From: Acanthosepion pharaonis
Lineage: Eukaryota; Mollusca; Cephalopoda; Sepiida; Sepiidae
NCBI GenBank assembly: GCA_903632075.3
Contig: CAHIKZ030004545.1
Location: forward strand, 1,618,501-1,682,500
Direction: 5' to 3'
DNA length: 64,000 nt
Position 1 is the first letter of the stretch; the number at the start of each line of letters is the position of its first letter. Positions 10,556 to 20,784 of this stretch are shown piece by piece. A program made the translations under genes and the position numbers. The notes beneath the pieces were generated by a model that saw only the letters and a list, made by a program, of their open reading frames with translations, was not told the DNA's origin and made no database searches.

Positions 10556-10778
10556 TCCCAAGAGGATAGAATCCAGGTAGAACTCAATGTCCAGGACAGA
10601 GTAAGAATATAATTTACTTAAATATTTGTATCTATAAAAATAATTTACTTCAATATTTGTATCTATAAAATAATATATTCTTTTTGAATTTGTAGGTCTG
10701 ATGATTTGGATCGTGATTACGATTCCAATGTAATAAATTATAACCATGGAATATTAGTGTTTGAGCCTTTTATATTAT

Positions 10779-10781
<3 letters not shown>

Positions 10782-10815
<34 letters not shown>
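10782..10815. repeat. (AT)n microsatellite
   Basis: 34-bp AT run. Confidence 0.95.
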
Positions 10816-10818
<3 letters not shown>

Positions 10819-10829
10819 TTTGAAAATTT

Positions 10830-11430
10830 TATTGGTTGTATAACATTTTATAACGGCCATGATAAGACCAAACTTATTTTTTATTAATACAAATACAAAT
10901 GACGGAGAGTTAAAAGGAAAAATGGAAAACAGGCTAGCTAACCGATTTCTAACCAGTGCTAAATTGACATTAATATTTGTATAAATCGTCCGTAAAGTGG
11001 AATGGAAAAAATACTCATTAAAAGTAAAATAGTTCTCGATGTATAATAGCAGATTAAAAATTTAAACTAATAATAAATATGCGTTTTGTTCCTCACCATT
11101 AGCACAATTTTGAATTTCATGCACGATGCGTGTTGACTGAAATCTCACCCTAGTAAAAGTTAAATTCATATCTATGCCTTACTGTTTAATAGTGGAGCAG
11201 TTCATTTATTTACAGAGAAACAATATATCCACATAATCCACATCCATATACAAACATATAAAGATAATTTAAATATAAACGTACACATCTAATATATATT
11301 TTCAAATATAATACGCATGCACACATATATAACATTCACATATCCACATAAGCAAATATAAAAGTATATACATCCATTTAGATATACATAAGTATATTTC
11401 AATACATTTATACGTTATTTTTATAGATGC
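10830..11430. other. No gene recognised
   Basis: AT-rich; irregular ACATA-type cryptic simple sequence from 11225 onward. No coding signal. Confidence 0.5.
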
Positions 11431-11439
11431 AAATATTTA

Positions 11440-12130
11440 AGTAAATGCTCTGTTCATAATAAACAGTATTAAAAACATTTGCCGGTTTGAATGTACGAGA
11501 AAATTTCTGAGAAAATATGCGTTCTCCGACAAGAATCGACCCAGTATCCTACACTGAACCGTCATATAACCAGACGTGCTATACCAATTTAGCTACGGAG
11601 GAGCCTCTGGTTAACAAGGTCGATTTCACTGCTTTAAATTGATTTCCTTCGAACGTCCATATCTGCTCGAAGCGTATCTAGACGTAAAGAAAAGACGTCA
11701 CACGCTACGAAATGGACAAAGTCCGACATTATTTTAATATATTTTATTGTTATACGTTAATTATATAGACACAAATATTTAAGTAAATGCTCTGTTTATA
11801 ATAAACAAAATTAACAACATTTACCGGCCTGAATGTCCGAGAAATTTCATAGAAAATATTTCCTCTAACAGGAATCGAACCTGTATCCTACACGGAACCG
11901 TCATATAGCTGAGCGTGCAATACCATAACTGCAGAGGAAATGCCTGGTTAGCAAGGTCGATTTTACTGCTTTTAAACTACAAATTTCCCATGATTCGATT
12001 CCTGTCGTAGGACACATATTTTCTATGAAATTTCTCGGACATTCATGCCGGTAAATAATGTTAATACTGTTTTATCTATGAAAATAACGTATAAACAGAA
12101 AATATATTAAAATAATTGTCAGACTTAGTC
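11440..12130. mobile_element. Leu/Ser-type SINE cluster: two minus copies and one inverted partial copy
   Basis: Copy 1 (about 11440-11735, minus) and copy 2 (about 11740-11970, minus) each have a tRNA-like head with AGGAATCGAACCTGTATCC (rc of the B box) and ACGGAACCGTCATATA (rc of the anticodon/variable arm). Each also has the tail AAATTTCTCGGACATTCAGG/CCGGTAAATGTT and TAAACAGAGCATTTACTTAA. A third partial copy (about 11990-12130) is on the plus strand, GATTCGATTCCTGTCGTAGG then the same tail, so copies 2 and 3 form an inverted repeat. AAATGGACAAAGTCCGAC separates units, as in the copy at 54170-54510. Confidence 0.75.
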
Positions 12131-12272
12131 CATTTCATAACATAGGTATATATAAATAATTTATTACAATTTATATCGACATACCTACTGTACATGACTG
12201 CAGCCATATAAAAAAGCAGATACACACATATAAACATACATCCATACACATCTGTTCATAAAATATCAGTAA

Positions 12273-12276
<4 letters not shown>

Positions 12277-12320
<44 letters not shown>
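12277..12320. repeat. (AT)n microsatellite
   Basis: 44-bp AT run. Confidence 0.95.
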
Positions 12321-12322
<2 letters not shown>

Positions 12323-12787
12323 AACCAATAAATAAATCGATTAAATCAATATATATCCACACACACACATATATACACATCTTTAGGTATATACACAAAC
12401 ACAGTCACCAATAAATACATATTTAAATAGATATATACATGTACATATATGTCACTCCCAATGCATTCCATGTATATATTATAATGTTAACTTATACACA
12501 CTTTACATAATTACATAATACAAACACATACATATGAATTACGTAATTACATTTACATACATATGGATGCATACTTTTATAGAAATAACACATATTCAAT
12601 ATTACATATTATAAATTAGATAATATATACATACATACATAGAAGAAAATACAAATGCACTTACACATATTATATAATTGGACATAGTTAAGTGTAATTT
12701 GCAAAAAATTCCCAACAAACGCAATTGACAAATGTTTCAATGAATAATAACAATAAAGAAAAGGACGGGGCAAATTGATACTAAGCA

Positions 12788-12952
<165 letters not shown>

Positions 12953-13104
12953 AATGTATAGGTAATAACTGTTGGTATATAATCCAAGCAAATCCTAATC
13001 ATATAAAATAATAAATTGATCCACAAAGAACTTAGTAAACCGAATGGGTAATTCCAAGAAGGATGAAATCCTGAGAGCTCAATGTGAATACAGAGCTAAT
13101 ATTT

Positions 13105-13312
13105 AATGAAAAAACAGACAACTTTAAGGTACCATTACAAAAATTTATTTCAACAAAATCCTTTTTAAAAAGGTTTCCGGATCATCAGGTAACAATTCCA
13201 TCAACGAAAACCGTTGTTGGAATTGTTACCTGATGATCCGGAGTCCTTTAAAAAGGATTTTGGTGAAATAAATTATTGTAATGGTACATTAAAGTGGTCT
13301 GTTTTTTCATTA
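13105..13312. mobile_element. Foldback of two inverted PLE-type ends
   Basis: Two arms of roughly 95 bp are inverted copies of each other with few mismatches: AATGAAAAAACAGACAACTT...ATCATCAGGTAACAATTCCA on the left, and TGGAATTGTTACCTGATGAT...TGGTCTGTTTTTTCATTA on the right, with a tiny loop near 13200-13208. Each arm read outward has CCTGATGATCCGG, a TCCTTT..AAAGGA pairing segment and GTGAAAT, resembling the PLE end motifs elsewhere. No transposase or RT is present. Confidence 0.75.
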
Positions 13313-13726
13313 TATATATATATATGCAAAATAAATGTTCACAAATTAACAATGGTGTTCACATGCAAAAGGGATACAGTAAAACGATTGTAGCCTTATA
13401 ACTTCAAGACCAGAAAGAACAACAATATGGTGGATGAGACCAAGAAGAGGCTTATTTTATTGCCTAGGAAGAAATCCCAGCATGCATCTGCACGGATTGT
13501 CTATAAATTTGGGTAGGGGATGTTTTTTGGCGACCATTCCCATTTGATCTCATACTAACTCAGTTATTTAATTTATTCTAATATTTGTTTTATTTTCTTT
13601 TTATTTATTTATTTATTTTGTTTATTGGGTTCATCCCCAAGGTCATTTCATGTTAGTTTTGAAAAAATACATATGGAAAATTTTTAACACCGTGGTTTTT
13701 TTAGTAAAACATCGGCGAAGATGTGC

Positions 13727-13748
13727 TCTCTCTCTTTCTTTCTTTCTT

Positions 13749-13797
<49 letters not shown>

Positions 13798-13812
13798 TTC
13801 TCTCTCTCTTGG
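13727..13812. repeat. (CT)n/(CTTT)n polypyrimidine tract
   Basis: Imperfect CT and CTTT repeats on the plus strand. Confidence 0.95.
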
Positions 13813-14040
13813 ATTGGATGGAGAAGGATGGATGAGTAAAGAAATTGTAAGAGTGAGTGGGTCACGAGTCGGATTAGCTAGGTGTAGGATAGTTAGGCTC
13901 GATCAGCCTTTCCCGACTTCCCCTTAGGTCTTGTGCGAGAAAAGTATATATTTTCATGTTTTCAAAAACATTCTCATTGGATTGTAACCAACACCTACTA
14001 GCAACAATACATAAAATCTGAACATAAAAACATAACATAA

Positions 14041-14043
<3 letters not shown>

Positions 14044-14088
<45 letters not shown>
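14044..14088. repeat. (AT)n microsatellite
   Basis: 45-bp AT run. Confidence 0.95.
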
Positions 14089-14091
<3 letters not shown>

Positions 14092-14148
14092 GTTGGATAG
14101 GAAACCTTTTACTACTGAAAAGAACGATAATTTAAATGAATGACGAAT

Positions 14149-14166
14149 GTTTCCTTATAAGGAAAC
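14149..14166. repeat. 18-bp perfect palindrome, copy 1 of a dispersed unit
   Basis: GTTTCCTTATAAGGAAAC, self-complementary. The same palindrome in related context (AATGA..CGAATG before, CGGCTA/CAGCTA after) occurs at 41342-41359 and 42307-42324, one base shorter at each end at 34167-34182, and decayed at about 15157. Confidence 0.85.
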
Positions 14167-14454
14167 GACTAATTTTACCATTATCATGTGTTTGATATTT
14201 ACTATAAGATTGTGTTTGCATGTATGGAGTGACTATATTCAGCGTAAAAAAATAGCTTTTTTATTTGCCTTTGTAGTTGGAAAAGCATGTTTATTGAGTC
14301 GTTTTCTACGGCCTGTCAAACGTTTGTATGTTATTTAAAGCTAGAATATATTTTTAGATTGTAAAAATTCTTTTTAAAGAAATAACAATGGTTTAGGGAT
14401 ACAATTCTTACTAATTAACCTATAAGTGGGGGAGAAATGGTGGCGTCACACCTT

Positions 14455-14645
14455 TCCCAAAGTGCACGTAAGGGAATATAACAGACGCAACATGAATTGG
14501 AACTCGGCTCTCTGCTTAACAATTCCGAGCCATTATCTAAGCGTGGTATTCCCAAGCGTTTACCCATTTAAGTACTACCCAAGGTCGATGATGCTTAACT
14601 TCGTTGATCGTACGGGAATCGATGTTTCGACGCTTTAACCGCTTT
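14455..14645 (-). mobile_element. Composite 5S rRNA / tRNA-Arg-like SINE
   Basis: On the minus strand, 14640-14541 is plainly 5S rRNA-derived: CGTACGATCAACGAAGTTAA, GCATC, then GTAGTACTTAAATGGGTAAA and CGCTTGGGAATACCACG. These match the conserved GATCACCGAAGTTAAGC and TTAGTACTTGGATGGGTGAC/CGCCTGGGAATACC blocks of eukaryotic 5S rRNA, which hold its internal pol III promoter. It continues directly into GATAATGGCTCGGA, AGAGAGCCGAGTTCCAATTC and CTTACGTGCACTTTGGGAAA (14535-14455), which is the tRNA-Arg-like SINE body present at 49832. So one unit has a 5S head fused to a tRNA-type SINE. Too diverged to be a 5S gene. Confidence 0.8.
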
Positions 14646-14676
14646 AGTAGTTTCTTTAAATTCTATCCGATAGTAG

Positions 14677-15111
14677 TGATTTTCCAAGCGTAGCTCAGAT
14701 GTGGCACAAGGCCGAATGTATGGGGCACCCAGTGAGGATCGAACTCAGTCATAATTGTTCTAGCGAGACAGACCTTGCTAAGCATTACATTCCTTCGGGG
14801 TACCCCTACTCCAATAAAATAGCGATTTTCCAAGCGTAACTTAGATGTGGCACAAGGCTGGAAATATGGGGTATCCAGTGAGGATCGAACTCACTACTCA
14901 GTCATAATTGTACTAGCGAGACAAACCTTGCTAAGCATTACATCCCCTCGGGGTACCTCTAGTCCAATAATATAGCGATTTTCTAAGCGTAGCTTAGATG
15001 TGGCACAAGGCTGGAAATATGGGGTATCCAGTGAAGATCGAACTCACTACTCAGTCGTAATAGTTCTAGCGAGACAAACCTTGCTAAGCATTACACCAGC
15101 CCGAGGTGCCC
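14677..15111 (-). mobile_element. Tandem trimer of a tRNA-like SINE in one 18-bp target duplication
   Basis: Three head-to-tail units of about 140 bp (about 14677-14815, 14816-14960, 14961-15111), all minus strand. Each has a tRNA-like B box (GAGTTCGATCCTCAC), a head GTAATGCTTAGCAAGGTTTG and a tail CTTGTGCCACATCTAAG..TACGCTTGGAAAATCGCTA. AATTCTATCCGATAGTAG occurs exactly on both sides (14659-14676 and 15112-15129). Single copies of the same SINE are at 39177-39290, 44483-44580 and 60228-60369. Confidence 0.9.
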
Positions 15112-15129
15112 AATTCTATCCGATAGTAG

Positions 15130-15678
15130 GACTGACTTCTTTGTCAATGAATGACGAATGTTTCATTATAAGGACGATGTTTTGCGCTTCATATTTTCTA
15201 CAAGATTTTGGTGCGAGAAGGACGTGACTATTTTCAGCGCAAAAAAAAAAGCTTTTGATTTTGTACTAGGGTAAGGCATGAACCCAGCTTTTTCTACTAG
15301 TTTATAAAAAAACACTTGTTATCATGAGGAAGAAAGCGAACAAACACTCGCTGCCCTGTGTGAGTATAATTTCGCTCTACCGAAGAGTCATATTAATCTT
15401 TTTTTCGATTTTCTTTAATTCTTTATTTTTCTATTTTTTTTTTTAATGTTTAAATTTTATTTTATTGTATTGTTTTTTTTCTTCCCCTACTCGTCAGTAT
15501 GTTTGCCCATAATTACACATTTTGTCCTAATCATTCTAACCTATCTGATGGTTCCGTTTCGAAAGAAAAAAAATCAGAAAAGGGGAAAACTAAATGTCTT
15601 TGGCTCGATGCGAAAGTGTTTCGTCAGTATTCTCATGATTTAATGGCCGACTATTCTTGCTTGATAAAATTTCTGAAC
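15130..15678. other. No gene recognised; decayed dispersed repeats
   Basis: About 15148 holds a decayed copy of the palindrome unit. The segment CACTTGTTATCATGAGGAAG...AACACTCGCTGCC at about 15313-15355 recurs at about 19606-19652, on the other side of the PLE composite. T-rich elsewhere. Confidence 0.5.
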
Positions 15679-15690
15679 TTGGAATTGTTT

Positions 15691-16440
15691 ACAGTATTTA
15701 CATTAGTCGGACTATTGTCCCCATCTTTGTCGCCATATTTGTGCCACAACGTTTCGGCCGTTGTACGCTCTTTTTCTTCAGGTGGTTGGAATTTCGAACT
15801 GAACCCTTTATTTCGATCGCTGGGGTAGACTGTTCTAATTCCACGTGCCATGTTTGATGGATGTCAGTTATCAGTTATCTCCTGCTAATTTTCCTCTGAA
15901 AGTTCTCCACTGCCTTAACCAGGAATTGAACTCACAGGAATTTTGGGTCTGTCACTGGATCTAACCAACGCCTTTATCCACTGTGCCATGTGTCCTTGAG
16001 GACATCTGGGTATGAACTTCTGAGTATTATAAACCTAATGTTTTCAGCATCATTTTTACCAGTGCTCATATTGCAATTTTTCTGTTATCATTGCATGTCT
16101 TTACCAGGAGTTCATATTGCAACTTTTTTGTTATCATTTTTAAAAATCCTTATTACTGGTTCCCATATTGTATTTATTTCTATGCTTGGTCGGCTCAGGA
16201 GATTTTTGTGGCCTAGCATATGTGCTGATTCTTAAGTTTACGAATTTTCCAATGGTGTTCCCCTGTCTATGATCTCAACATGATCCCATAGGGGCGGTGA
16301 TCTCCTTTCTCTCCATATGTGGTCAGCCCGCCTGATTTTTTCTACTTCCCTCGCGTTACAGCTTTCTGGTGTTCTTGAAGCCTTACCTTGAAGGCCTGTC
16401 TCTCCTTTATATTCCTTTCCGCAGCTATGTCCATGCCATG
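15691..16440 (-). pseudogene. Inverted 3' fragment of the same PLE (GIY-YIG to terminal repeat)
   Basis: Reverse complement of 16440-16200 matches 18745-18990: GCGGAAAGGAATATAAAGGA...CACCAGAAAGCTGTAACG... GGCTGACCACATATGGAGAG ... CTCCTGAGCCGACCAAGCAT. It continues through the 3' UTR (ATTAGGTTTATAATACTC.GA, about 16000-16060) into the terminal repeat (15690-15995), including the tRNA-like segment and CCTGAAGAAAAAG.. with CGGCCGAAACGTTGTGG. The nuclease reading frame is broken; the fragment differs from the main copy by small indels, so it was not a recent perfect duplicate. Confidence 0.88.
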
Positions 16441-16778
16441 TTCCTCAGGACACATGGCACAGTGGATAAAAAGGCGTTGGTTAGATCCAGTGACAGACCC
16501 AAAGAAGGTGAGTTCAATTCCTGTTAAGGCAGTCTTTCAGAGGGAAAATTAGCAGGAGATAACTGATAACTTGAGATCCATCAAACATGGCACGTGGAAT
16601 TAGAACAGTCTACCCCAGCGATCGAAATAAAGGGTTCAGTTCGAAATTCCAACCACCTGAAGAAGGCCGGAGCGTACAACGGCCGAAACGTTGTGACAAA
16701 TATGGCGACAAAGATGAGGACAAGAGTCCGACTTGTAAATACTGTACATAATACCTCATCTCAGAAATATAGACAAAG
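16441..16778 (+). repeat. PLE 5' terminal repeat (tRNA-like plus hammerhead-like segments)
   Basis: Nearly the same 300-plus bp as 19125-19440 and as the solo copies at 27374-27700 and about 30455-30775. Order: CTCAGGACACATGG, tRNA-like A and B boxes, TTTCAGAGGGAAAATTAGCA, CATGGCACGTGGAATTAGAA, ACCACCTGAAGAAGGCCGG ... CGGCCGAAACGTTGTGACAA, ATGGCGACAAAGATGAGGAC, then AGTCCGACTTGTAAATACTG. The CTGAAGA, GGCCG/CGGCC stem and GAAAC order has the layout of a hammerhead core with a very short stem III (C-G pair around GTT). Stem I pairing is not evident by eye. Confidence 0.8.
16455..16521 (+). promoter_or_regulatory. Candidate pol III A and B boxes inside the PLE terminal repeat
   Basis: TGGCACAGTGG at 16455-16465 equals the consensus A box TGGCNNAGTGG, and AGTTCAATTCC at 16511-16521 is two changes from the B box GGTTCGANTCC. 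The spacing of about 45 bp is that of tRNA genes. The same pair occurs at the 3' terminal repeat (partly damaged A box at 19140) and in both solo copies. Confidence 0.6.
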
Positions 16779-18930
16779 ATGAAGGATCGGTACGGACCCG
16801 ATATACCAAAAATATGGAGAAAAATTGAGAAATCCTACCAAAAACTGGCACGAATATCGAACCATCTGACATTCCTACACCGATGCAGAGACCTACAACT
16901 CATCCCTTCAGGCTTGGCACCAAGACTTCCTATCAATTCAAGGAGAGCTCGTCGGGTCGCAGAGAAAGCGGGACACGCCCTTGTCCGAGAGAGAATCCAG
17001 TACAACCGTTGGATGAAACATCGAGTACATGCTCATATCTCCCAGACGCTCGAGGATCTCTTCAACAGAATTACCAATGAAGAAGACCAGAGAAGGATCC
17101 AAAATGACCTGGATAAATCCTTCAGACATGAATTTGAAGTAGTCAAGGCTCGCCAAGTGCAAAAATTAAATAGATTGAAAGATCAGAAGGTGACGCACAA
17201 GGTCCATCACCCACCAGTGAAAGCAGTAGTCAACATCAGCCAATATCAGCTGAGTGCCTCTGAGGAAGTATTGAATAAGGGTCTCAACTTCGCCACAACC
17301 ATCAGGCGGGTGCCATTTGGACATCATTGCCAGAGAGAGGAGGTGGCCTTGAACATCCTCAGGCTCAGGCGGATGAAATGAGATGGAAAGTGAGACAGGC
17401 CTTGGAGAGAGCCAAGCTGCCCAGGTCTAACATAACAAAACTGAGAGACTGGCGATTGAATCACTACAGAGGAATGAGAACATCATCATACTACCGGCTG
17501 ACAAAGGTAATGCGACTGTAGTGATGGACAAACCGGACTATACAAGAAAACTGGAAGACCTCATTAGCAATGGTAGCTACAGCATAATGGAAGAAAAGAT
17601 CCTTATATGAAAACGGAACGCAAACTGTCACAGATCCTAATCAAGAACAAGGATCACTTCGCACCCAAGACGTATAGGCAGTTATCGCAGCGTTACAGCA
17701 AGTTACCTCACACATACGGTCTCCCTAAGATTCACAAAGACGGTATTCCACTCAGGCCGATTGTTAGTTGCCAAGGCTTGTGCCACCCTCTGAGTCGCTT
17801 CCTTGTAGATATAATTGACCCATTGATCGGAAAGTCTCCTTCATATGTCCGAAACTCCGCCCACTTCGTGGAAATAATCAAAGATGCTCCCATTCTATCC
17901 AACCAGATGGTGAGCTTGGACGTGGTGAGTCTGTTCACCAAGGTACCCACGGAGGAGGCACTCTCAGTAGTCAGAGATAGATTAACCTCTGACTCTTCCC
18001 TAGAGGAGCGGACCAGTATTCCAATAGATAATCTGATGGAGATGTTGACTTTCTGTACAACAAACAACACACTTCGGAATGGGATCTCACATATATCGAC
18101 AGGATGAGGGCTTAGCAATGGGCTCGCCATTATCACCAGCAATGGGCGAATATATACATGGAATACTTTGAAGAAATGGCATTAGAGTCTATATCGCTAA
18201 AGCCAACTATATGGTTACGGTACGTAGATGACACTTTCATACTTGGCCACAGGGGACCATGTGAACTCAATAAGACCTTCGATACAGTTCACAATGGAGA
18301 AAGAGAGTAACAACTACCCCATTCCTGGATGTACTAATATCTCGAACAGAGAATGGGTTCAAGACATCCGTATACCGTAAACCAACATTCACTGGACAGT
18401 ACCTCAATTTCAACTCCCACCATCCATACAGCGTAAAGAAAGGGGATCGTCCGATGCTTACAAACATCGAGCAAAAGTCATAAGTGGCGATCCAGAGACG
18501 TTAGATATGAATTTCAGTATAAGTAGTTCTTACAACGCAACAACTACCCTGGTACATGGCAGCAGCCCCAAAAAACTGGGATATTTCTGCCTGCCTTATG
18601 TGAAGGGTTATCAGAGAAAATACAAAAGATCTGCGGTCCATATAACATCAGGACAACCTTCAAAAGCGTGACAACACTTCGCAGGGTATCTCTCACGAGT
18701 GAGACCCCCATAGAGAGGAACATGACCAAAAGACTGTGTATACCATCCCATGCAGCTGCGGAAAGGAATATAAAGGAGAGACAGGAAAAAGGCTTCAAGA
18801 ACACCAGAAAGCTGTAACGAGGGGAAGTAGAAAAATCAGGCGTGGCTGACCACATATGGAGAGAGAAGGAGATCACTTTGTTGAGATCATAGACAGGGGA
18901 GGTAAACTTAAGGAATCAGCACATATGCTG
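16779..18930 (+). pseudogene. PLE polyprotein: reverse transcriptase plus GIY-YIG endonuclease, frameshifted
   Basis: N-terminal 200 residues (16779-17381) form a basic, helical region. Then across several frames come the PLE RT landmarks: LPADKGNATVVMD (from 17491), TYGLPKIHKDGIPLRPIVSC (17717-17776), SLDVVSLFTKVP with the motif-A Asp at 17918, RYVDDTFILG with the catalytic YVDD at 18221-18232, and TGQYLNFNSHHPYSVKKG (about 18391-18445). The nuclease follows as VYTIPCSCGKEYKGETGKRL (18736-18795) and ADHIWRE; the usual YIG is YKG. At least four frame changes (about 17340, 17440, 17600, 18110) and stops after 18100 make it dead. Start chosen at the first ATG after the terminal repeat. The protein would copy RNA at a nicked genomic target. 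Confidence 0.9.
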
Positions 18931-19084
18931 GGCCACAAAAAATCTCCTGAGCCGACCAAGCATAGAAATAAATACAAATATGGGAAGTAATGCCAGAGAA
19001 AAGCAATGATTTACATGAACTCTAGTAAAGACATGCAATGATAACAGCAAAAAATTGCAATATGAGCACTGGTAAAATGATGCT

Positions 19085-19460
19085 GAAAAAACATTAGGTT
19101 TATAATACTCTGAAGTTCATACCCAGATGATCAAGGACACTTTGGATAAAGGCGTTGGTTAGATCCAGTGACAGACCCAAAGAAGGTGAGTTCAATTCCT
19201 GTTAAGGCAGTGGAGAACTTTCAGAGGGAAAATTAGCAGGAGATAACTAACTGACATCCATCAAACATGGCACGTGGAATTAGAACAGTCTACCCCAGCG
19301 ATCGAAATAAAGGGTCTAGTTCGAAATTCCAACCACCTGAAGAAGGCCGGAGCGTACAACGGCCGGAAACGTTTGAATAAAATATGGCGACAAAGATGAG
19401 GACAATAGTCCGACTAATTAATCACTGTACATAATTTTCATCTCAGAAAATAGACAAACT
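19085..19460 (+). repeat. PLE 3' UTR end and 3' terminal repeat
   Basis: ATTAGGTTTATAATACTCTG, TTCATACCCAGATGATCAAG, then the tRNA-like and hammerhead-like blocks as at 16441-16778, ending at the 12-bp target duplication. The A box is interrupted here (GGACACTTTGGATAAAGGCG). Confidence 0.85.
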
Positions 19461-19472
19461 TTGGAATTGTTT

Positions 19473-20780
19473 TCGCCACTATTCTTTCTCCTGTTCTTAA
19501 TTTTTATTGAAAGCAAGCCCACTATTTGGTGAGGGCGGTGGATTGGCCGTTGATCACCCCCACCCCAATCAGGTCGATGCTTGGACTTAAGGTAAGCTGT
19601 ACATTCACTTGTTATCATGAGGAAGAAAACGGACTAACACTCGCTGCCACGTATGTTGGGGCATTTATTATGACATGGCAATAAATCCGGATAACCCTAT
19701 TTTCTTCGATTTCTTTTTAGAATAGACAATGGGACTTATACTAATTAAAACTTAACTTAATATTGCGAAAGAGTAAATGCAAGTGTCAGCCAGGACTCTT
19801 TGCAAATTACCTTCCCCTCTCATCGTTACCTCTGTTTTTGTTGTTGTTGTATGTGTTATATGTACAGGGTAGGTAGGCTTTCCTACCGCCCGGTCAACCT
19901 CCTCCCCTTCTTGGACATGAGTAGAGGCTTACGCCTTGTTTCTTGTTTAGGAAGGGGTTCTTCCTCTCTCTCTCTCTCTCTCTCTCTCACTGGGCTCTGT
20001 ATCTCCAGTTGCCTTGATCTATCCACTTCTCTTCTCCTCATCCTTTCTTCTATCACTCCTATCTGACCTTGCTCAAAATTTTCTGTAACCCCTTGCGTCC
20101 TAGTGGCTTTCCGCCTTGCTTGGGGTGAAACGCTTAAAAAAAAAGTAAATAAAAGAACGGACTGAGCCCTCTAACTTTGATAGGACAACCAGTGGAGGAG
20201 AATGAAACGGTTAAAAAAAAATAAAATAAAAGAGAAACTAATCAATTCCCTATTTACCAGAACAGTAATAATATTATCTTGATAATTAGCCATTTCTTTA
20301 CAAATAAAATATTCAGCATTCATTTTTGAGAAAACACTTGTATAAAATTCAGCGTTATTGTCTGTTGAAATGTATAAAATCTTTCTCTCGAAATAGTTTT
20401 TCAGGGACTAACTGTTATCGCTCCTTCTAGTACTGATAGGAGTTTCTTTCCTAACTTTTTGATTAAGGTAGTGTGGAAAGCGAACATCTTCATTATATCA
20501 TTATTTTCCCTTCTTGTTACGTATGTTATACATTTTAGTTGTTGCTGCTATTGGAGGTTTTCTAGCAACGAGCTTTTTACTATTTGGTAAAAGTCTATTT
20601 TTGTGATTCTGTAGCGCCAGTCAATAAGATCTGAGGAAGGACTGTTCTTGAAGTCATTTTGGACCCATTTTTCTGAGAAAACGCTTGTATATAACTGATG
20701 GTTATTTGATTTTTTTAACGCTATATAATATTATATGGCTTATTTAATGTCGAAATCTAAATATTTTGAATGCAATTTTA
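19473..20780. other. No gene recognised; scraps of repeats
   Basis: Includes the 19606-19652 copy of the CACTTGTTATCATGAGGAAG segment, a short (CT)n at about 19965-19988, and CTGTAACCCCTTGCGTCCTA (about 20083-20130), the LINE-B 3' tail also found at 48551-48610. No coding region. Confidence 0.5.
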
Positions 20781-20784
20781 TGCT

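Larger units (their letters stand above)
15691..19460 (+). mobile_element. Penelope-like element with inverted 5' partial copy, bounded by a 12-bp target duplication
   Basis: TTGGAATTGTTT lies at 15679-15690 and again at 19461-19472. Between them are (a) 15691-16440, the 3' part of the element inverted (terminal repeat, 3' UTR, GIY-YIG coding piece), joined head-to-head near 16440 to (b) 16441-16778, a plus-strand terminal repeat; (c) 16779 to about 18930, the RT plus GIY-YIG coding region; and (d) about 19085-19460, 3' UTR and a second plus-strand terminal repeat. Direct terminal repeats with an inverted truncated copy at the 5' side are a known habit of PLEs. One duplication around the whole block indicates a single insertion event. 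Confidence 0.9.

Noticed and set aside
14541..14640. Functional 5S rRNA gene
   Set aside because: Diverged at conserved sites, lacks the 5' part and T-run terminator, and is fused to a SINE body.
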